Shown here in pieces: positions 11,886 through 23,735 of a DNA stretch of 64,000 nucleotides. A program made the position numbers and the translations under genes. Each line of letters opens with the position of its first letter. Position 1 is the stretch's first letter. Source of the DNA: Agrostemma githago (taxonomy: Eukaryota > Streptophyta > Magnoliopsida > Caryophyllales > Caryophyllaceae); NCBI GenBank assembly GCA_958450325.1, contig OY288241.1, forward strand, positions 40,424,278-40,488,277, given 5' to 3'. The notes beneath the pieces were generated by a model, which did not search any database, was not told the origin of the DNA, and saw only the letters and a list, made by a program, of their open reading frames with translations.

Positions 11886-12900
11886 ATATTCTTATCCCCT
11901 AACAAAAAGTTTCGTCCTCGAAACTTGCAAAGATACGAACATTATCGAAATTTCATTATCTTTTCCTTTCATTGTGATTTGACTTCATTTATCCTAGTTC
12001 CAAATTTCTCAAATTTTTCCCCTCAATACAAATATATACACCTTCCATAAAATTATTTATCATCCACAATAGACAATCGAAGTCCCTTATTAGCAGATGT
12101 AACTATATCCTCCAATTCACCGAAGTCAAATTCGTCAAATTAATCCATTCATAAAATTTTTAAATTCCTAAAACATATTTGTCTCGATACATTTTTCTTT
12201 GACCAGTTCCCTCTTAACCTCATAGATACATGTACATGACCGTCTCACTTCTAAATTCCTCAAAAAAAAGTTGTTTCCAATTTTATCTATTTATTTTTCC
12301 ATAAGCTTTAAATATAGTATCTGATATCCAATATACCCAAAATCTCAGTCTCTTCCGATAATTCCATTAATCTCCCATATAGATTGTCCATAATCATTTT
12401 CATTACATTCCCAAGTATCATCAACGAATTTTCTTTCGATGCTTTTTTCCTAGTTTTAACTTCTCAACGCCTCTATTACCTGTCTATTATTCATATACCT
12501 TAACAATACAATTTCATGTCTCATATTTCATATTCCCAAATTTATATTAACGCAAATCCTCAATCATTCTTGAGCTCATTATTATCATTGCTCTACCATG
12601 ATTACTATCAATCCCTAATAACATCGTTCCTATTACTTTTATCAATGTCCCTTCAATCCAAAATTCTCTCAAATATGCTTTCGATTCATCTAACAACTTT
12701 TCTTACTTATGTATATTCATCACAAAATATAATCATAAATCCTAGTCCATCATTAAGTACTCTTCATCTAATTAATACCCACAAGGCAACAATATATCAT
12801 ATTCCTTTGTCATATTCTACTGATCCAAAAGTATTGTTTGATTATCCCTTAGAGAACAACGTTCTCTTTCTATCTCAAATATGACTATGTAACTCTTAAT
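11886..12900 (-). other. Degenerate 3' internal region of a chromovirus-type element
   Basis: Only the 11886-11930 block next to the LTR is recognisable, as noted for the adjoining LTR. The rest is AT-rich with many short blocks and no domain I can name in any frame. The 122-codon frame at 12516-12884 has a low-complexity Ser/Leu/Ile composition and looks like chance. Confidence 0.35.
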
Positions 12901-14218
12901 TCTTCATCCACTAATGTAATATGCGCGATTATATCATGTCATGTTTCAGATTAGGTTCTATATGGGTAGAAGCATCGACGAACCCACGGGTAGGCCGGAC
13001 TGGGCCATGGCCCGAGATGAATTTAAGGGTAGAGATATATACTAAAGGTGTAGTATGGTGGACATAAAATGCATATTGTTGTAGTGGTATGGAAATTGCA
13101 TGTGAATTGCTTAGTTCCTGCCAACTCGTGCTCGAGTACAGTCTCACTGCCAGCATTTTACTTTTGTTTTCAATGTGCTTCTTTTTCTGAAGATACCGCT
13201 TGCAGTGACTTGGCGCAACGTAGGAGCAGTATTTCGAAATAAGTCCTCTTTTTTTATCTTTTGGAATAGTGGCATATATTAGAGTAAGAAATTGAAATGA
13301 GATTGTTTAGGGGAGAAGTAATCTCCACCCTCATTAATTTCTCCTGCATCGTGAACTGCAATTCACAAAAAAATATTTATTGTGAAATTATTATTTATTG
13401 TGAACTGCATCGAGAAATTATTTATTGATTTTCATTGATTATTCACAATTCACATTATTTATTGATTTCCATTGCACAATAAAAATATTAAAATCCGATC
13501 TTTAAAATTATTTTATTACTACATGATAAAAAAAAAGTCGTATTAAATTGAAAATTTGTTCATGTTTGTAATTTAAATAATAAAAGTATTTTTTTTAATT
13601 ATAAATCAATTTAATATATAAATTATAAATATTACAACTAATATTTTATCGTAGTAATTTTAATAATTCTCTTTGATCTAAGGGGTCGAATAGGTAGTGT
13701 CAGTTCTAGACCCTAAATTAACGGGTCATTTTTCATATGTAGAAGAAGTTTTTCATACGTATGTCAAATTGTCACGTCTTCATACGTAGTGACCTATTTA
13801 CGTATTTTATCTTCTAAAAGATGAACTTATCTCAAATTATAAGACATAATACTGTATTAGCTTAGCTGCTTCACTTGCATGAGTATTTTTTTATCAAGAG
13901 AATTAGATTAGGTAAGTACATCCGCACAAGTTTTAAAAACCGTAATACTTCAAATTCATTGTTTACCAATTCTTTTACAAATGACACTTATACACACAAT
14001 CACCCCAAAATATCTGTGATTTTCTGACCGCTTTTTTTTTACATCCAATCTCCTTTTGAAAATTTTTGTGACATGGTTGTACCCTAGAAATACATAGTCG
14101 TTTTTATATGAATTTGCTTACCAAATGTCGGAAATAACATTCGTGTTGTTAGTACCAAACTACACCTCCAATGTTTTGCTCTTACTAATTTCCAATAACA
14201 AAAAGATTTGTTCAAAAC

Positions 14219-14236
14219 CCCGTGACGTGTCACGGG
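14219..14236 (+). repeat. Helitron-like 3' hairpin
   Basis: CCCGTGACGTGTCACGGG is a perfect 8-bp stem with a 2-nt loop, followed by TATCACACTAT. The same hairpin at 22799-22816 is followed by TATTACACTAG, which ends in the CTRR expected of Helitrons. Here the CTAG has become CTAT. Confidence 0.45.
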
Positions 14237-14615
14237 TATCACACTATATTGTACGAGTATTATACCGATGAAATGAAGAACCATTCACTTATTTGTTTAA
14301 TAATATAAAAATGAAAATGAATTTACTTTTTTAAAGCTATACTAAATACAAGTAACACTTTATATTAACGGGTCGGCTTATTGGGTAGTCAAGTAAAACA
14401 GTTTAATGCGTTGAGTCGTCCAACGTCACAACTCGACTTAGAATTACACATTTTATATTATATTGATATTTTCCTTCTATCATTTTGATGGAATAATATC
14501 GTATACTAAGAAACTCAATGTATTAATATATTCTTTATAACAAACCTATAATTAACGACAATAATGCATTCCCAATGTTCATGCCATTTTCTCGAATAGA
14601 TAAAAAGTGTACAAC

Positions 14616-14633
14616 CCCGTAACGTGTCACGGG
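14616..14633 (+). repeat. Degenerate Helitron-like hairpin
   Basis: CCCGTAACGTGTCACGGG followed by TATCACG is the same family as 14219-14236 with one stem mismatch. No CTRR end remains. Confidence 0.35.
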
Positions 14634-16357
14634 TATCACGTGAATATAAAAAGAGAGGAAATAGTACTTAAATTTAAAATCAAATTATCATCAACTTCTT
14701 TCCACATAATATGAGAAAAATTGCATGTACTTAGTGAATAATAATATCATGTCCAATTAATCATATCCATAAACATAACATGAATTGTTTAAAATATAGG
14801 AGTACTTCGTATCAGCAAGCGTATCATCAAACATATCAGCAAACCTAAGCATTTGTAACACGTTTGAAAAATGTTAACAAACCGTTAAAACATATCGGGC
14901 GTCGGGGCAAAAATCGTTAAAAAAATCGTTAAAACCGTTAAAAATCGTTAATAATGTGTTTGAAAAATGTCGGGTTTCGGGTCAAATACGCGTTAGTAAC
15001 GCATTTAAAAAATGTTAATTGTCTTTACTTTTCTTAAAATGTAAATACAATTTCAGTCTTAGTTTTTTTTAACATTTATTTAAAAAAAATGATATTAGTA
15101 AGAATAAACAAATTTTATTTAATTGCATTTATATTAGAAAATCGATATATAGAAATTTTTTACCCATAACAAACTTTGACTCAATTCATTGAATTTTTTA
15201 TCATTATAATAATCATGTGATAAAAATATGATTTAAAATATACTACTCCGTATTTTTTTTTATAATAATATTATTAACAAAGAAATTTTGAAAATGAATA
15301 AATATTTTTTACTATTTTGTGAACTTTTAGTTTAAAATATTAGTAATGTTTTTTAATTTACCTAATTTCTGCTCGGGGTCATGGCTCGGGCGGGTTCCGC
15401 CTCAGAATATTTGTGTTTTAGAGGCCATAACGTTCACTACAGACCTTCTTACTTTTTTGTATGAGTTGTGTCAAACAAACATTATACACGTACTCATTTC
15501 GACGTCATATGTAGTTATACGTAAGACATCTACATTTATCATACTGATGGTGGGATTTGTCGTGGATCCCGCCGATCAAATAAATAACCGACTATTCCTA
15601 GTGGGTAGCTAGGGCAAGTAGGGTCGATATCCACGGAGATGGTATGGTAAGGTCTAGACTAGGTCTGCCTAAAAACGAGACTAAGTCACAAACAAACACA
15701 AAAAATTAATGATTGACAAACTAGGATAGGAGAAGAGGAGTGAACAAGCCTAATAACAAATTAGCTATAACAAGGCTAAATGAAATAACTAAACACAGAC
15801 TAAACAATGAACTAGAGAAATGATGACTAACTAAGAAGATGAATTCAAATATGAAAAGAAGTGGGTTAGGTCGGGTTCATAAGTGTAGTAAGGTAACTGG
15901 GGTGGTCAAAGGTGTAGGTGTCTCCTTATTGCTAGAGTCGGTCCGGGCTCTCGCTACTTAGACCGATGTCAAGGTGGGTTAGCGCTCTCGCGTCTAAACC
16001 CTAGTCCACATTCTTATGTCTAAGACTATTCTCAACGTAATCACATACTAGACAAACAATGAGAAGATGAGCACAAGTATGGGAAGCATGGCCACTACTA
16101 CTCACACAAGCATATCAACAAACACATAGAGTGCCCAATATGTGACTAACAACAAAGATTCACCCTTTACCCCTAATCAAACCCTAATCACCCATAATCT
16201 ACCCTTAATCCCCCTACTAACCCACAAGAAGACTACTCACTCATTATCAAACTAACTATAACAACAATAAGAGAAAACAACATCATAAACCAAATATCCA
16301 TTATCAAGAACAAGAACAATCACTACTACAAAATTGGTCATAGACATCACCTAATAG

Positions 16358-16422
16358 ACATGGGTTAAAAAAATACCCTACATCTATATTTAATAGATGT
16401 AGGGTATTGAATAAACCCATGT
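16358..16422. repeat. Long subterminal hairpin of CACTA-1
   Basis: ACATGGGTT followed by AATACCCTACATCTAT pairs with ATAGATGTAGGGTATT and AACCCATGT across a short ATTTA loop, giving a nearly continuous stem of about 27 bp. Confidence 0.7.
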
Positions 16423-16726
16423 ATATAAGGGAAAATATACATAGGTCAAAATCATAACCCATGACTATAAATTATAAACATAGGTTAAAATAAAACCTAT
16501 GTATATAGAATATGAATAGAAGTAGGGTCCATGGTCTATGCACTGTATATTTGGGAATTCAAAAAAAACTTTTTAACCCATATCGAAATAAACTTTACCA
16601 CGCCAAAATCGAAATACCTCGGGCTAAACTTTTTCCTCACAAAACAAAAACTCAAAACCCCAGACTCTTCCCTCAACACCGATAAACTCACACCACTACG
16701 CTCTTCCTCCGACCACTCACCGCCGA

Positions 16727-16826
16727 ATGGCCTCCGCACTAGACGAGCTTCCTCACCGCGGCAGCTCTTCGCATCGTCGCACCACTTCGCTCTTCCTCCG
16801 CTCGCACCACCTCTGTTCGCACCATG
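16727..16826 (+). pseudogene. Captured first-exon-like block
   Basis: An ATG at 16727 opens a Ser/His/Arg-rich frame of 33 codons that ends at a good donor (CATG^GTAACC, intron from 16827). A CT-rich, 5'-UTR-like stretch precedes it. The composition resembles the start of an organelle-targeted or nuclear gene, but I do not recognise the protein. It is probably part of a captured gene or of a chimera; no continuation exon can be assigned. Confidence 0.35.
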
Positions 16827-17639
16827 GTAACCCTAGGTTATTGATTTATAAGTTTTCTTGATCTGATTTATTGATAACACGATTTTGATGTCAAACTTTT
16901 TTTAGAAATCGATTTTATATGACTCACTGTAGAATTTGACTTCATTTTGTTTGATTTCGTTTCATTTCATATGAATAATTGATCTAATTGATTAATTGTT
17001 CGTTTCAAATGTTATTACTATCTCTGAGACCGATTTTATGCGAGCTTTTATGTAATCTAACCTAGTTTTGTTTATCTGATTGATTGATTGTTCGATTTTG
17101 ATGTTAATTCTTTCTCAAAAATTGATTTTATACAAATTTCTACAGAATATTAGTTTATTTGATTGTTGTTTTAGCTTTTTTTTTTGAATTGTTGATTCTA
17201 GTGCGTTTCATTTTCGATTTACTATGTTCAATCGAATCGATGTATATGAGTTTGACAACCCTAATTGCTCGAGTGATTTGAGTTCGTTTTTTTGATTTCA
17301 GCAAAATAGATTAAAAATCGATTGTGAATTGGTAATTTCTTCTGTTTTAGCATTTCAATCGATCAAATTCCTGTATATTAGTCGAAAACCCTAATTGCAC
17401 AAGTGATTTCAGGTGTCGGTTTGAACACAATGAAAAAGATTAAAATTGATTTGTGAATTTTGGTATGCCGAGATGACATTGATCGATGAGCTCAAGCAAG
17501 GATCTTGACATTGTCTAACCTCAATGAACTCGGTGAAATTCGTTGTAGTCAGCATTCAATAATTGGAGCTTAGCATTTGACCGTGTTCAAAAGGAATTGG
17601 TTTTCGAGCTTAGCATTCGAGCTTAGCATCTGCACTGGA

Positions 17640-17899
17640 ACGGTGTCAAGGTGCAAGCTATGGCCGATGCCAGGTAACATCTGCTTACTGTACTGTAGTA
17701 CTGTACTGTCATTTTTAATGATGATATGTCTTTCTGTTGAGACGTCGATAAGATAGCTTAGCTTGTCACAGTTCAGACTTCAAATAATGTGTCACACTTT
17801 ACAGGACATCATCGGAGTTGGATGATGTTGGATTCTCGAAATTCCATGCTGGCGTAAAACATGGAGATAGAGTTGGTTTGACAGAATTCCCAAGTTTGG
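17640..17899 (+). pseudogene. Captured fragment resembling lysyl-tRNA synthetase (two exons)
   Basis: Exon a ends at 17673 (…GVKVQAMADA, donor CAG^GTAACA). Exon b is 17805-17899 (acceptor ACAG^GACATC, donor TTGG^GTAAGT). Joined in phase they give ARTSSELDDVGFSKFHAGV and then KHGDRVGLTEFPSLG. This matches the pattern of the N-terminal OB-fold (anticodon-binding) domain of eukaryotic class II LysRS, where a FKVQ.MADA strand is followed by a helix and a (K/R)GD.VG..GFPG strand. The family's GFPGK turn is replaced by EFPSL. Upstream sequence to 17480 is no longer coding. The fragment covers well under a tenth of the enzyme and cannot be functional. I identified it by memory of the family, not by search. 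Confidence 0.55.
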
Positions 17900-18199
17900 G
17901 TAAGTATTTAGGTTTCTGCATTTCTTCTTTGAACTTAGTATATTTTTCTCTGCGTTTCATTTTGAATTCTGATTCGTAGCGTTGACATTTGGGATGTAAG
18001 GGAGGGAGGGTGGGTATTTGATTATTTGATTAAGGAATGACTGATTGTTTGTGCAACCTAATCGTCCATTACCATGCCTGTATCTGTGTGCCTATACTGG
18101 AATTAAACACAAGTGTGTTCAAAATATATAATATCCGGAATCAATTTTATTAATAGGAGGATATGGGTGTTAGAATATTCGTATGTAATGAGTGAAATT

Positions 18200-21180
18200 T
18201 ACATTTTCATTGGATTATTGTTAGTTAGATACTTTGATCCTGGTTGGGAACTTAGTTGTGCTAACTGCTGATGGTGACCCTGATTACTCCACCAATCATT
18301 CCCTCCTCTGTCGTGGATCGTGGAGCCCAAGGCATCGGTCCCTCCTCCGACCTTCTCACCTCACCGTTCGTCTACCATCATCTCTCAATTGTAAGTTTTT
18401 TTCCTTCAATTTTTATTCAATTAATCTAGTTGTTACCTTCTGTTACAGTAATTGAACTCTTTATTGTTCGATTATTAATCTAGCTGTGAGATTCTGTTAC
18501 ATTTTGCCGTCAGTTTGCGTCAATTCCTCTTCCTCTCCGTCAGTTAGCCGTCAGCAGGTCAGTTTGTCAAATTGCCTTCTGTGAATTTGATTTGCATTAA
18601 CTTTTGCTTTGGACTTTCAAAAACAGTGTTTAGAAGTTGATTTTAGATAGATTTTGATTTCATTTCGTTTGATTTCATTTCATTTGATAAGTTTCTTTAA
18701 TCTGATTGATTAATTGTTCTTTTCTATTGTGCCTTACTAATTTTCCCGGTTTAGCATGTTGTTGCCAATTTTTCAGTGGTGTAGTTTAGAAGGTGGGGGT
18801 TGTTGGTGACTGTCTATCACTTGACTAATAATATTACATGACTGATCGTGTTTCTGTTTCCTCTATGTTCGATAGACGGGAAAATCTATGCAGTATGGCT
18901 TCATCGAATCGAGTATCCAAAGGTATTTGTTTTACTTTTGTGATCCATCGTCCATTGTTACATTTTTTATTAATTGATACAGGTTGTCATTGCTGACATT
19001 TATTATTCAATTATTCACATTGGTCACCTTCGTTGATTTTTACAAGTTTCGAGGATTGTTGCTGATTCTATGCACAGTTACTTGATGTTCGAGCACATTT
19101 TGCAAGTCCATCTTATCCCCACAGATCGTGTATATCCTAAGTTGTATGCCATTTGTTGCTACCCGATTGAGATTTATGGAATATTAATTCCTATAAATGA
19201 TCTGATGTTCAGGATTGTTGCTAATTTTTTTACGGTGACTTTGGTATGTTTTTGTGCTCTGCCTAATCTTGTATGTATGCATATTGCATAGGTGGAAAGG
19301 TATCAGTGGTCTGAGTCATCGACCAAAGCCACCAGTCGATTTTCTCAAGATTGAAACTTTTAAGTCCAACAAGGTCTAATTTGTAGAAACAGACCAGTGG
19401 CTAAGTCAATACTCCGTACTTAATATTAGTGTGTACTCCGTATGCGTTTTTTATTAGTATATACGAGCTTATGCAGGGATAGAACCCTGGAGCAGCACCA
19501 GAAGCTGCTGAAAAAAATTCTAAAGCGAGACAGAAAAAGAAGTAAAATAGCAGCTGCTGGAATCGACTACGAATGTGAACTACTTGGCTGTCTTGTTAAG
19601 TTACTAGTCCCAAGACTTTTGTAGGTGAATGCTTAAATAACTCATTAGTCTATAAATAACCATCGATCTAGTAATAGTCCAAATATTTAAGATCACGACA
19701 GGTCCGGGTCCAACGTATGAAACAACGGATTGGATTCGAGTTTTATGGGACGCTACTGTAGCCAGACTTTTACCATACTTGTCTCCGCAAACAAGAAAAG
19801 TGGAGCCCTTCGCTTCACATCTCCCACAGCCACAGCCACAGCCACACCGCTTCGGCTCTTCCCCTTCATTTTCCAGATCTCACACCCATTCTACTACTTT
19901 AGTCCTCCACACAATGATTCCTTTTCAGCTATGTGAGTGAGTTTTCTTCTTCCATCTTTTTTATGCTTTAGTAATTGATTATGGTTTTCGATTTTAGTAT
20001 TTCTAGCAGTACAGGTGTTTGTCATCAACTGAAGTATGAGCTTGCGTTTAACTTACGTAATTGCTTCTTCTCAATCATGATTTCAATCTGATTTGTACCT
20101 TGTGATATTAGGAAGCCCATTTACTTTTTTTTTTCATTTCAAGTTTAAGCATTACTTCTATCTACTATCTTAGCTTGGGTATCCATGTAACTATGATGTT
20201 TATTTGATCAAGATTGTTTCCATGGATGCACCCATCAGGAACACCCGAATTCTTGTTTCGCATTGAGGATCTTGGAATTTCAATATACGGTAACCAGTGG
20301 CAATGCTTTCCACCTTTTCTGTTATAGGGTTCTTGTACCCGACATCTACTACTAGTGCTGCAGATTTCTGTGCACGATTTGCTTACACTTGCAGACTAAT
20401 GAGCCACCGACTTAGCACACGACACTGCTATTAATGGATTACTCAACTGGAATTTCCTTGTTTCAAGGTTTTGATTTGGTTATCACTTGTTATTAAAATG
20501 TTAGATACTCCTTTTCGGGTGTGCTTGCATTGCTTTATATCAAGTTGGTTCTGGCCTAATATTAATGTATGCACACTAATATTAATACTTTTCTCTGATT
20601 TCGCCTGGAAGGTTCATCATAACACTGTGATAGTTGCCCGCTTTTTTTCGTTTAACAGGAGATAGAAGGTTATAACTGCAAGTGAAGCATAAATTTGAGG
20701 TTGGCCGACCTCCATCTCTTACAACCAGAGAAGACACATGGCTAAGTTAACTTTGTTCATAGAGGAGTGCTGGTGAATCTCTCAACATTGATTCTTTCTT
20801 TCCTTCCAGTTTCATGAATGCTAGAGGAGAGATCCCGCGTGATTTTAAAAAATGAGGAATTGCGTACAAATTGGTTAGTACTTACTCAACCCTACTTACG
20901 TAACTTTTACGCATTTCACAACGCAGTTAGCAAAATTAGCATGAAATACGAATCATTAAATGTTAACTTCAGCCTTGGAAACTCTTTAATGTTGTTAACC
21001 CTTGTTTGATTGACAGGAGATATATAGTTCGGAGAAATAGTTCGGAGAAAGGTTAAGAGGAACATCATAAACAACGGTGTCTTGATTCTAGTCGCTTTAT
21101 AAGCTTGTTTATTAGGTTTCCTGATCGGGTATCTAATTTAGATTCGTAGTTAGGTATCTCTATAGTGTGGAAGGAAGAGA
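18200..21180 (+). other. Other exon-like blocks inside CACTA-1, unidentified
   Basis: Several short blocks look exonic but I cannot name them. 18240-18390 is a frame with VLTADGDPDYS, then CT-rich sequence with a donor. 18890-18922 starts MASSNRVSK and ends at AAG^GTATTT. 19291-19374 gives RWKGISGLSHRPKPPVDFLK and ends AAG^GTCTAA. 19478-19570 is Lys/Ala-rich with one stop. 19706-19830 reads TDWIRVLWDATVARLL and onward. They are separated by intron-like T-rich DNA. They may come from one gene or several; the LysRS-like piece lies just upstream. Confidence 0.4.
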
Positions 21181-21184
21181 GATA

Positions 21185-21297
21185 ATGTCTTGTGGCTGTA
21201 ATTAATCATTTTGTTATTATGTCTTGTGGCTGTAATTAATCATTTTGTTAATTTTGTTAATTATGTCTTGTAGCTGTAATTAATTATTTTGTTATTA
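21185..21297. repeat. Tandem repeat, ~34-bp unit, 3 copies
   Basis: A unit beginning ATGTCTTGTGGCTGTAATTA is present three times. The second copy is extended by an extra TTTTGTTAA, and the third differs at a few bases. It lies just inside the right subterminal repeats of CACTA-1. Confidence 0.8.
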
Positions 21298-22730
21298 ATA
21301 AAATTTAATTACTATTTATGTGAAAGTGGCGTGCTTATTTTGTATTTTTTTTTGTAATTTAGCAGTTCAATAGACATAGGGCGTACAAAATAACCCATGT
21401 CTGTACTATGACAATAAACATAGGGCAAATAAATAACCCATGTCTATATTTATAAATAGACATAGGGCATACAAAAAAACCCATGTCTATTGTTTTTATA
21501 GACATGGGTTACTAGAGAAACCTATGTCTTTGTTTTAGATAGACATAGGTCGTACGACCTATGTCTAAGTATTTGATAATAGATGTCACTCAACTTAACA
21601 TGGGTCGCGAAACCCATGTCTATTAGTGAAAACGACCCATGTCTATTTGATGTTTTGTAGTAGTGAATAACAATAAACACTAAGTAAAGATTCAAACTTG
21701 AATAAATAACAAAGAACAAGAGTAGAGAGGATTATACCAACAACAAGATGATGAAAAAGATGTAAACTTGCATAAATAAGAAACCCAAATCAACTCCAAG
21801 GTTGTCAAGCTTGGATGAATCTTCAAGTATCCTCTTAATACAAGACTAACTAAACTAGATTAACAAAGATTAACTAAGGATTAAAGAGAGATTGAAACTA
21901 ATGTGAGGAACACTAATCTAGTGTTTGAATGCTTAATGGAGGCCTAAAATAATCTAGGGTAAGGTAGTGTGCTTAAACATTACAAAGGAGGAGTATTTAT
22001 AGGGTTACAAGAATGAAGGAGGAAGAAGAGAAGTCACGCGGCTACAGCACCACGGTCCCGACCGGGAAGGACCGGTCCCAACCGGGAAGGGAATGGTCCC
22101 GACCGGGAAGGCATGGTCCCGACCGGGAAGGACCCAAAACAGAACACCTCTCTTTTGTGCACTTCATCCCGGACGGGATGATGCCATACCCGTCGGGGAT
22201 GAGTCTTGTAGGCCTCCAATATGATCTTTAAGGTTCCTCCTTGCTTCACATGGACTTCTCATCGACTCTCGGGTCTCGGGATCGAGTCTAAGGGGCTCGG
22301 GATCTGGTCCCAAGGTCTCGGGGTCGAATCCAAGGCATCGAGTGATCGTTCCTCTGCTTTGTTGGCTCCAAAAAGTGTATGTATTGAGTCGGAAACGCTC
22401 CAACTCATCATGAATGGTCTCGAGAACCTGAAACGAGCTAGAGGAAGCATAAGTAGCCCATGAACCGCTCCCAAGGAGCGATTCCGCAAGGAAATTGGGA
22501 CCAAAACACAGCAAAATAGGCACTACAAACTACACTTATCACATACACTATCCTAAATTATTATTTACCTATATACTCACGTGAGTTCTTTGACTTCGAT
22601 ATTGAACACACTATAATAATCGTATGCGTCAATATTCAATTCATTTACGTTATTTTAAGCCAATATCCTCTTTCTGTTCACCCTCATATGAATTGTGATT
22701 TGCCTTTTTGATGCGAAAAAATGTTTCAAC

Positions 22731-22748
22731 CCCGTGAATTTTCACGGG
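22731..22748 (+). repeat. Degenerate Helitron-like hairpin
   Basis: CCCGTGAATTTTCACGGG followed by TATAATGC has the same stem as the neighbouring 22799 hairpin but a different loop and no CTRR end. Confidence 0.4.
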
Positions 22749-22798
22749 TATAATGCTTTATTTCTAACTTCCTATTATTTTTATTAAATGTTCACCAA

Positions 22799-22827
22799 CC
22801 CGTGACGTGTCACGGGTATTACACTAG
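22799..22827 (+). repeat. Helitron-like 3' terminus (hairpin plus CTAG)
   Basis: The palindrome CCCGTGACGTGTCACGGG (22799-22816) is followed eight bases later by CTAG (22824-22827) and then a T. A hairpin ending shortly before CTRR, with T as the flanking base, is the Helitron 3' signature. The matching 5' end was not found. Confidence 0.55.
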
Positions 22828-23429
22828 TTAAACCTATAATCCCATGTTTGGTAAGGTATCATATAAAATAATTATTAATTGAATTTTTACTCTTTATTTA
22901 TGGTACTATAAAATTTATTTTTATGGTACTAATGAACAATTTAAAATTATTACTGTGGAATCTATTTATTTAGTGAAACATTTGATATCCAATTTTTTGA
23001 GATGATCATTATTATTTACGAGTATAATCATTTTAAAACTTGTGTCTTTTATGTTTATTTGTGTATAATACAATGTAAGGGTAGGATATCGTACTTTCTT
23101 CAGGAGACTTGTTATTTATTTGGCTTTTTACCTTCTATCCTTAAACAACATTATATAAAAGAAGAAAAAAAAGATATTTAAAATACCATTAATTTCAAGT
23201 GAAAGCTTAATTCCTAAATGAATAATTAATTATAACTATGAACATTTACGTTTTGGTTCGCAGGAACGTATTAAGTTTCAGGTTGAATTGGTATATGATT
23301 GCTTCAGGTGAAAGCAATGTAATAGGTGCTGACTCAAGGTGATAATGGTTAAACGGTGATTCCAAAGTATGGACTCGTAACATAAATGGCAAAATAAGGG
23401 AAACTTGCAATACTATACAATATGCGGAA

Positions 23430-23735
23430 AAACATGATTTTTTTAATAACCAGCAGGTGTATAGGTGTATTTTTCTGCAAACATGGCGCTGAAAATCACT
23501 CGCACTTATCCATCAAAAAGTGTCCTTATGCGAATGAAATGTGGCAGAAGTTAAAACAATGGATGGAATTTAGAGGAGGAAGTAATGATTTCAAGATTGA
23601 ATTTTGAAATGGAGTGCAACAAGGTAGTAGAGAAAAACATTAGAAACAAAAATGATGCAATACTTTAGCAGCTGCAGTTCACAATACTTTAATTGAAAGA
23701 AGCCTCAGAATATTTACTAATGTAGAAAGGCGGTG
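23430..23735 (+). pseudogene. LINE remnant (zf-RVT C-terminal region)
   Basis: One frame gives CKHGAENHSHLSIKKCPYA followed by NEMWQKLKQW, the Cys/His zf-RVT pattern at the end of plant LINE ORF2. After a frameshift, AAAVHNTLIERSLRIFTNVE (about 23670-23730) matches the usual last segment of such ORFs. No A-tail or TSD was found. Confidence 0.6.

Larger units (their letters stand above)
12901..15539. other. Unassigned AT-rich DNA with a GC-richer island
   Basis: 12950-13220 is GC-richer than its surroundings and may be a relic of coding or TE sequence, but I do not recognise it. 13250-15340 is strongly AT-rich with poly-A/T runs. A short array of an AATCGTTAAA-like decamer lies at about 14906-14955. 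Two Helitron-like hairpins (listed separately) are the only structured signals. No gene was found. Confidence 0.5.
16321..21665 (+). mobile_element. CACTA-1: non-autonomous CACTA element with exon-like cargo
   Basis: It starts CACTACTACAAAA and ends TTTTGTAGTAGTG, a perfect 13-bp terminal inverted repeat. The 3-bp duplication AAT flanks it (16318-16320 and 21666-21668), the CACTA target-site size. Subterminal regions at both ends carry many copies of a TAGACATGGGTTA-like motif in both orientations (16340-16510 and 21370-21650), as expected for transposase-binding repeats. No transposase domain is recognisable in the 5.3 kb. The interior has GT...AG-bordered exon-like blocks, 5'-UTR-like CT-rich tracts and intron-like T-rich spacers, which suggests captured host gene pieces. 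Strand is given in the sense of the cargo. Confidence 0.88.
15545..22541 (-). repeat. Athila-type solo LTR, split by a CACTA element
   Basis: The ends match those of the plus-strand Athila LTR at 56629-58266 in reverse complement. The left end reads TGATGGTGGGATTTGTCGTG and the right end CTACACTTATCA. The direct repeat CATAC at 15540-15544 and 22542-22546 is a perfect 5-bp TSD. No PBS or internal sequence adjoins either end, so this is a solo LTR left by LTR-LTR recombination. Without the nested 5345-bp CACTA element and its 3-bp duplication it is about 1.65 kb, close to the 1638 bp of the plus-strand copy. It contains an array of TCCCGACCGGGA-like palindromes at about 22050-22135. Confidence 0.92.
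22547..23429. other. AT-rich DNA with Helitron-like termini, no gene
   Basis: Beyond the two hairpins at 22731 and 22799 I see only AT-rich sequence. No Helitron Rep/helicase frame and no convincing Helitron 5' TC end can be recognised, so element extents cannot be set. Confidence 0.5.

Noticed and set aside
12516..12884. 122-codon plus-strand ORF
   Set aside because: It has low-complexity Ser/Leu/Ile composition, no motif and AT-rich surroundings, and lies in a degenerate retroelement border.
22013..22523. Overlapping ORFs on both strands around the palindrome array
   Set aside because: GC-rich palindromes lack stops in several frames. The same shadow ORFs recur in the other LTR copy (56647-56955), so they reflect LTR sequence, not genes.
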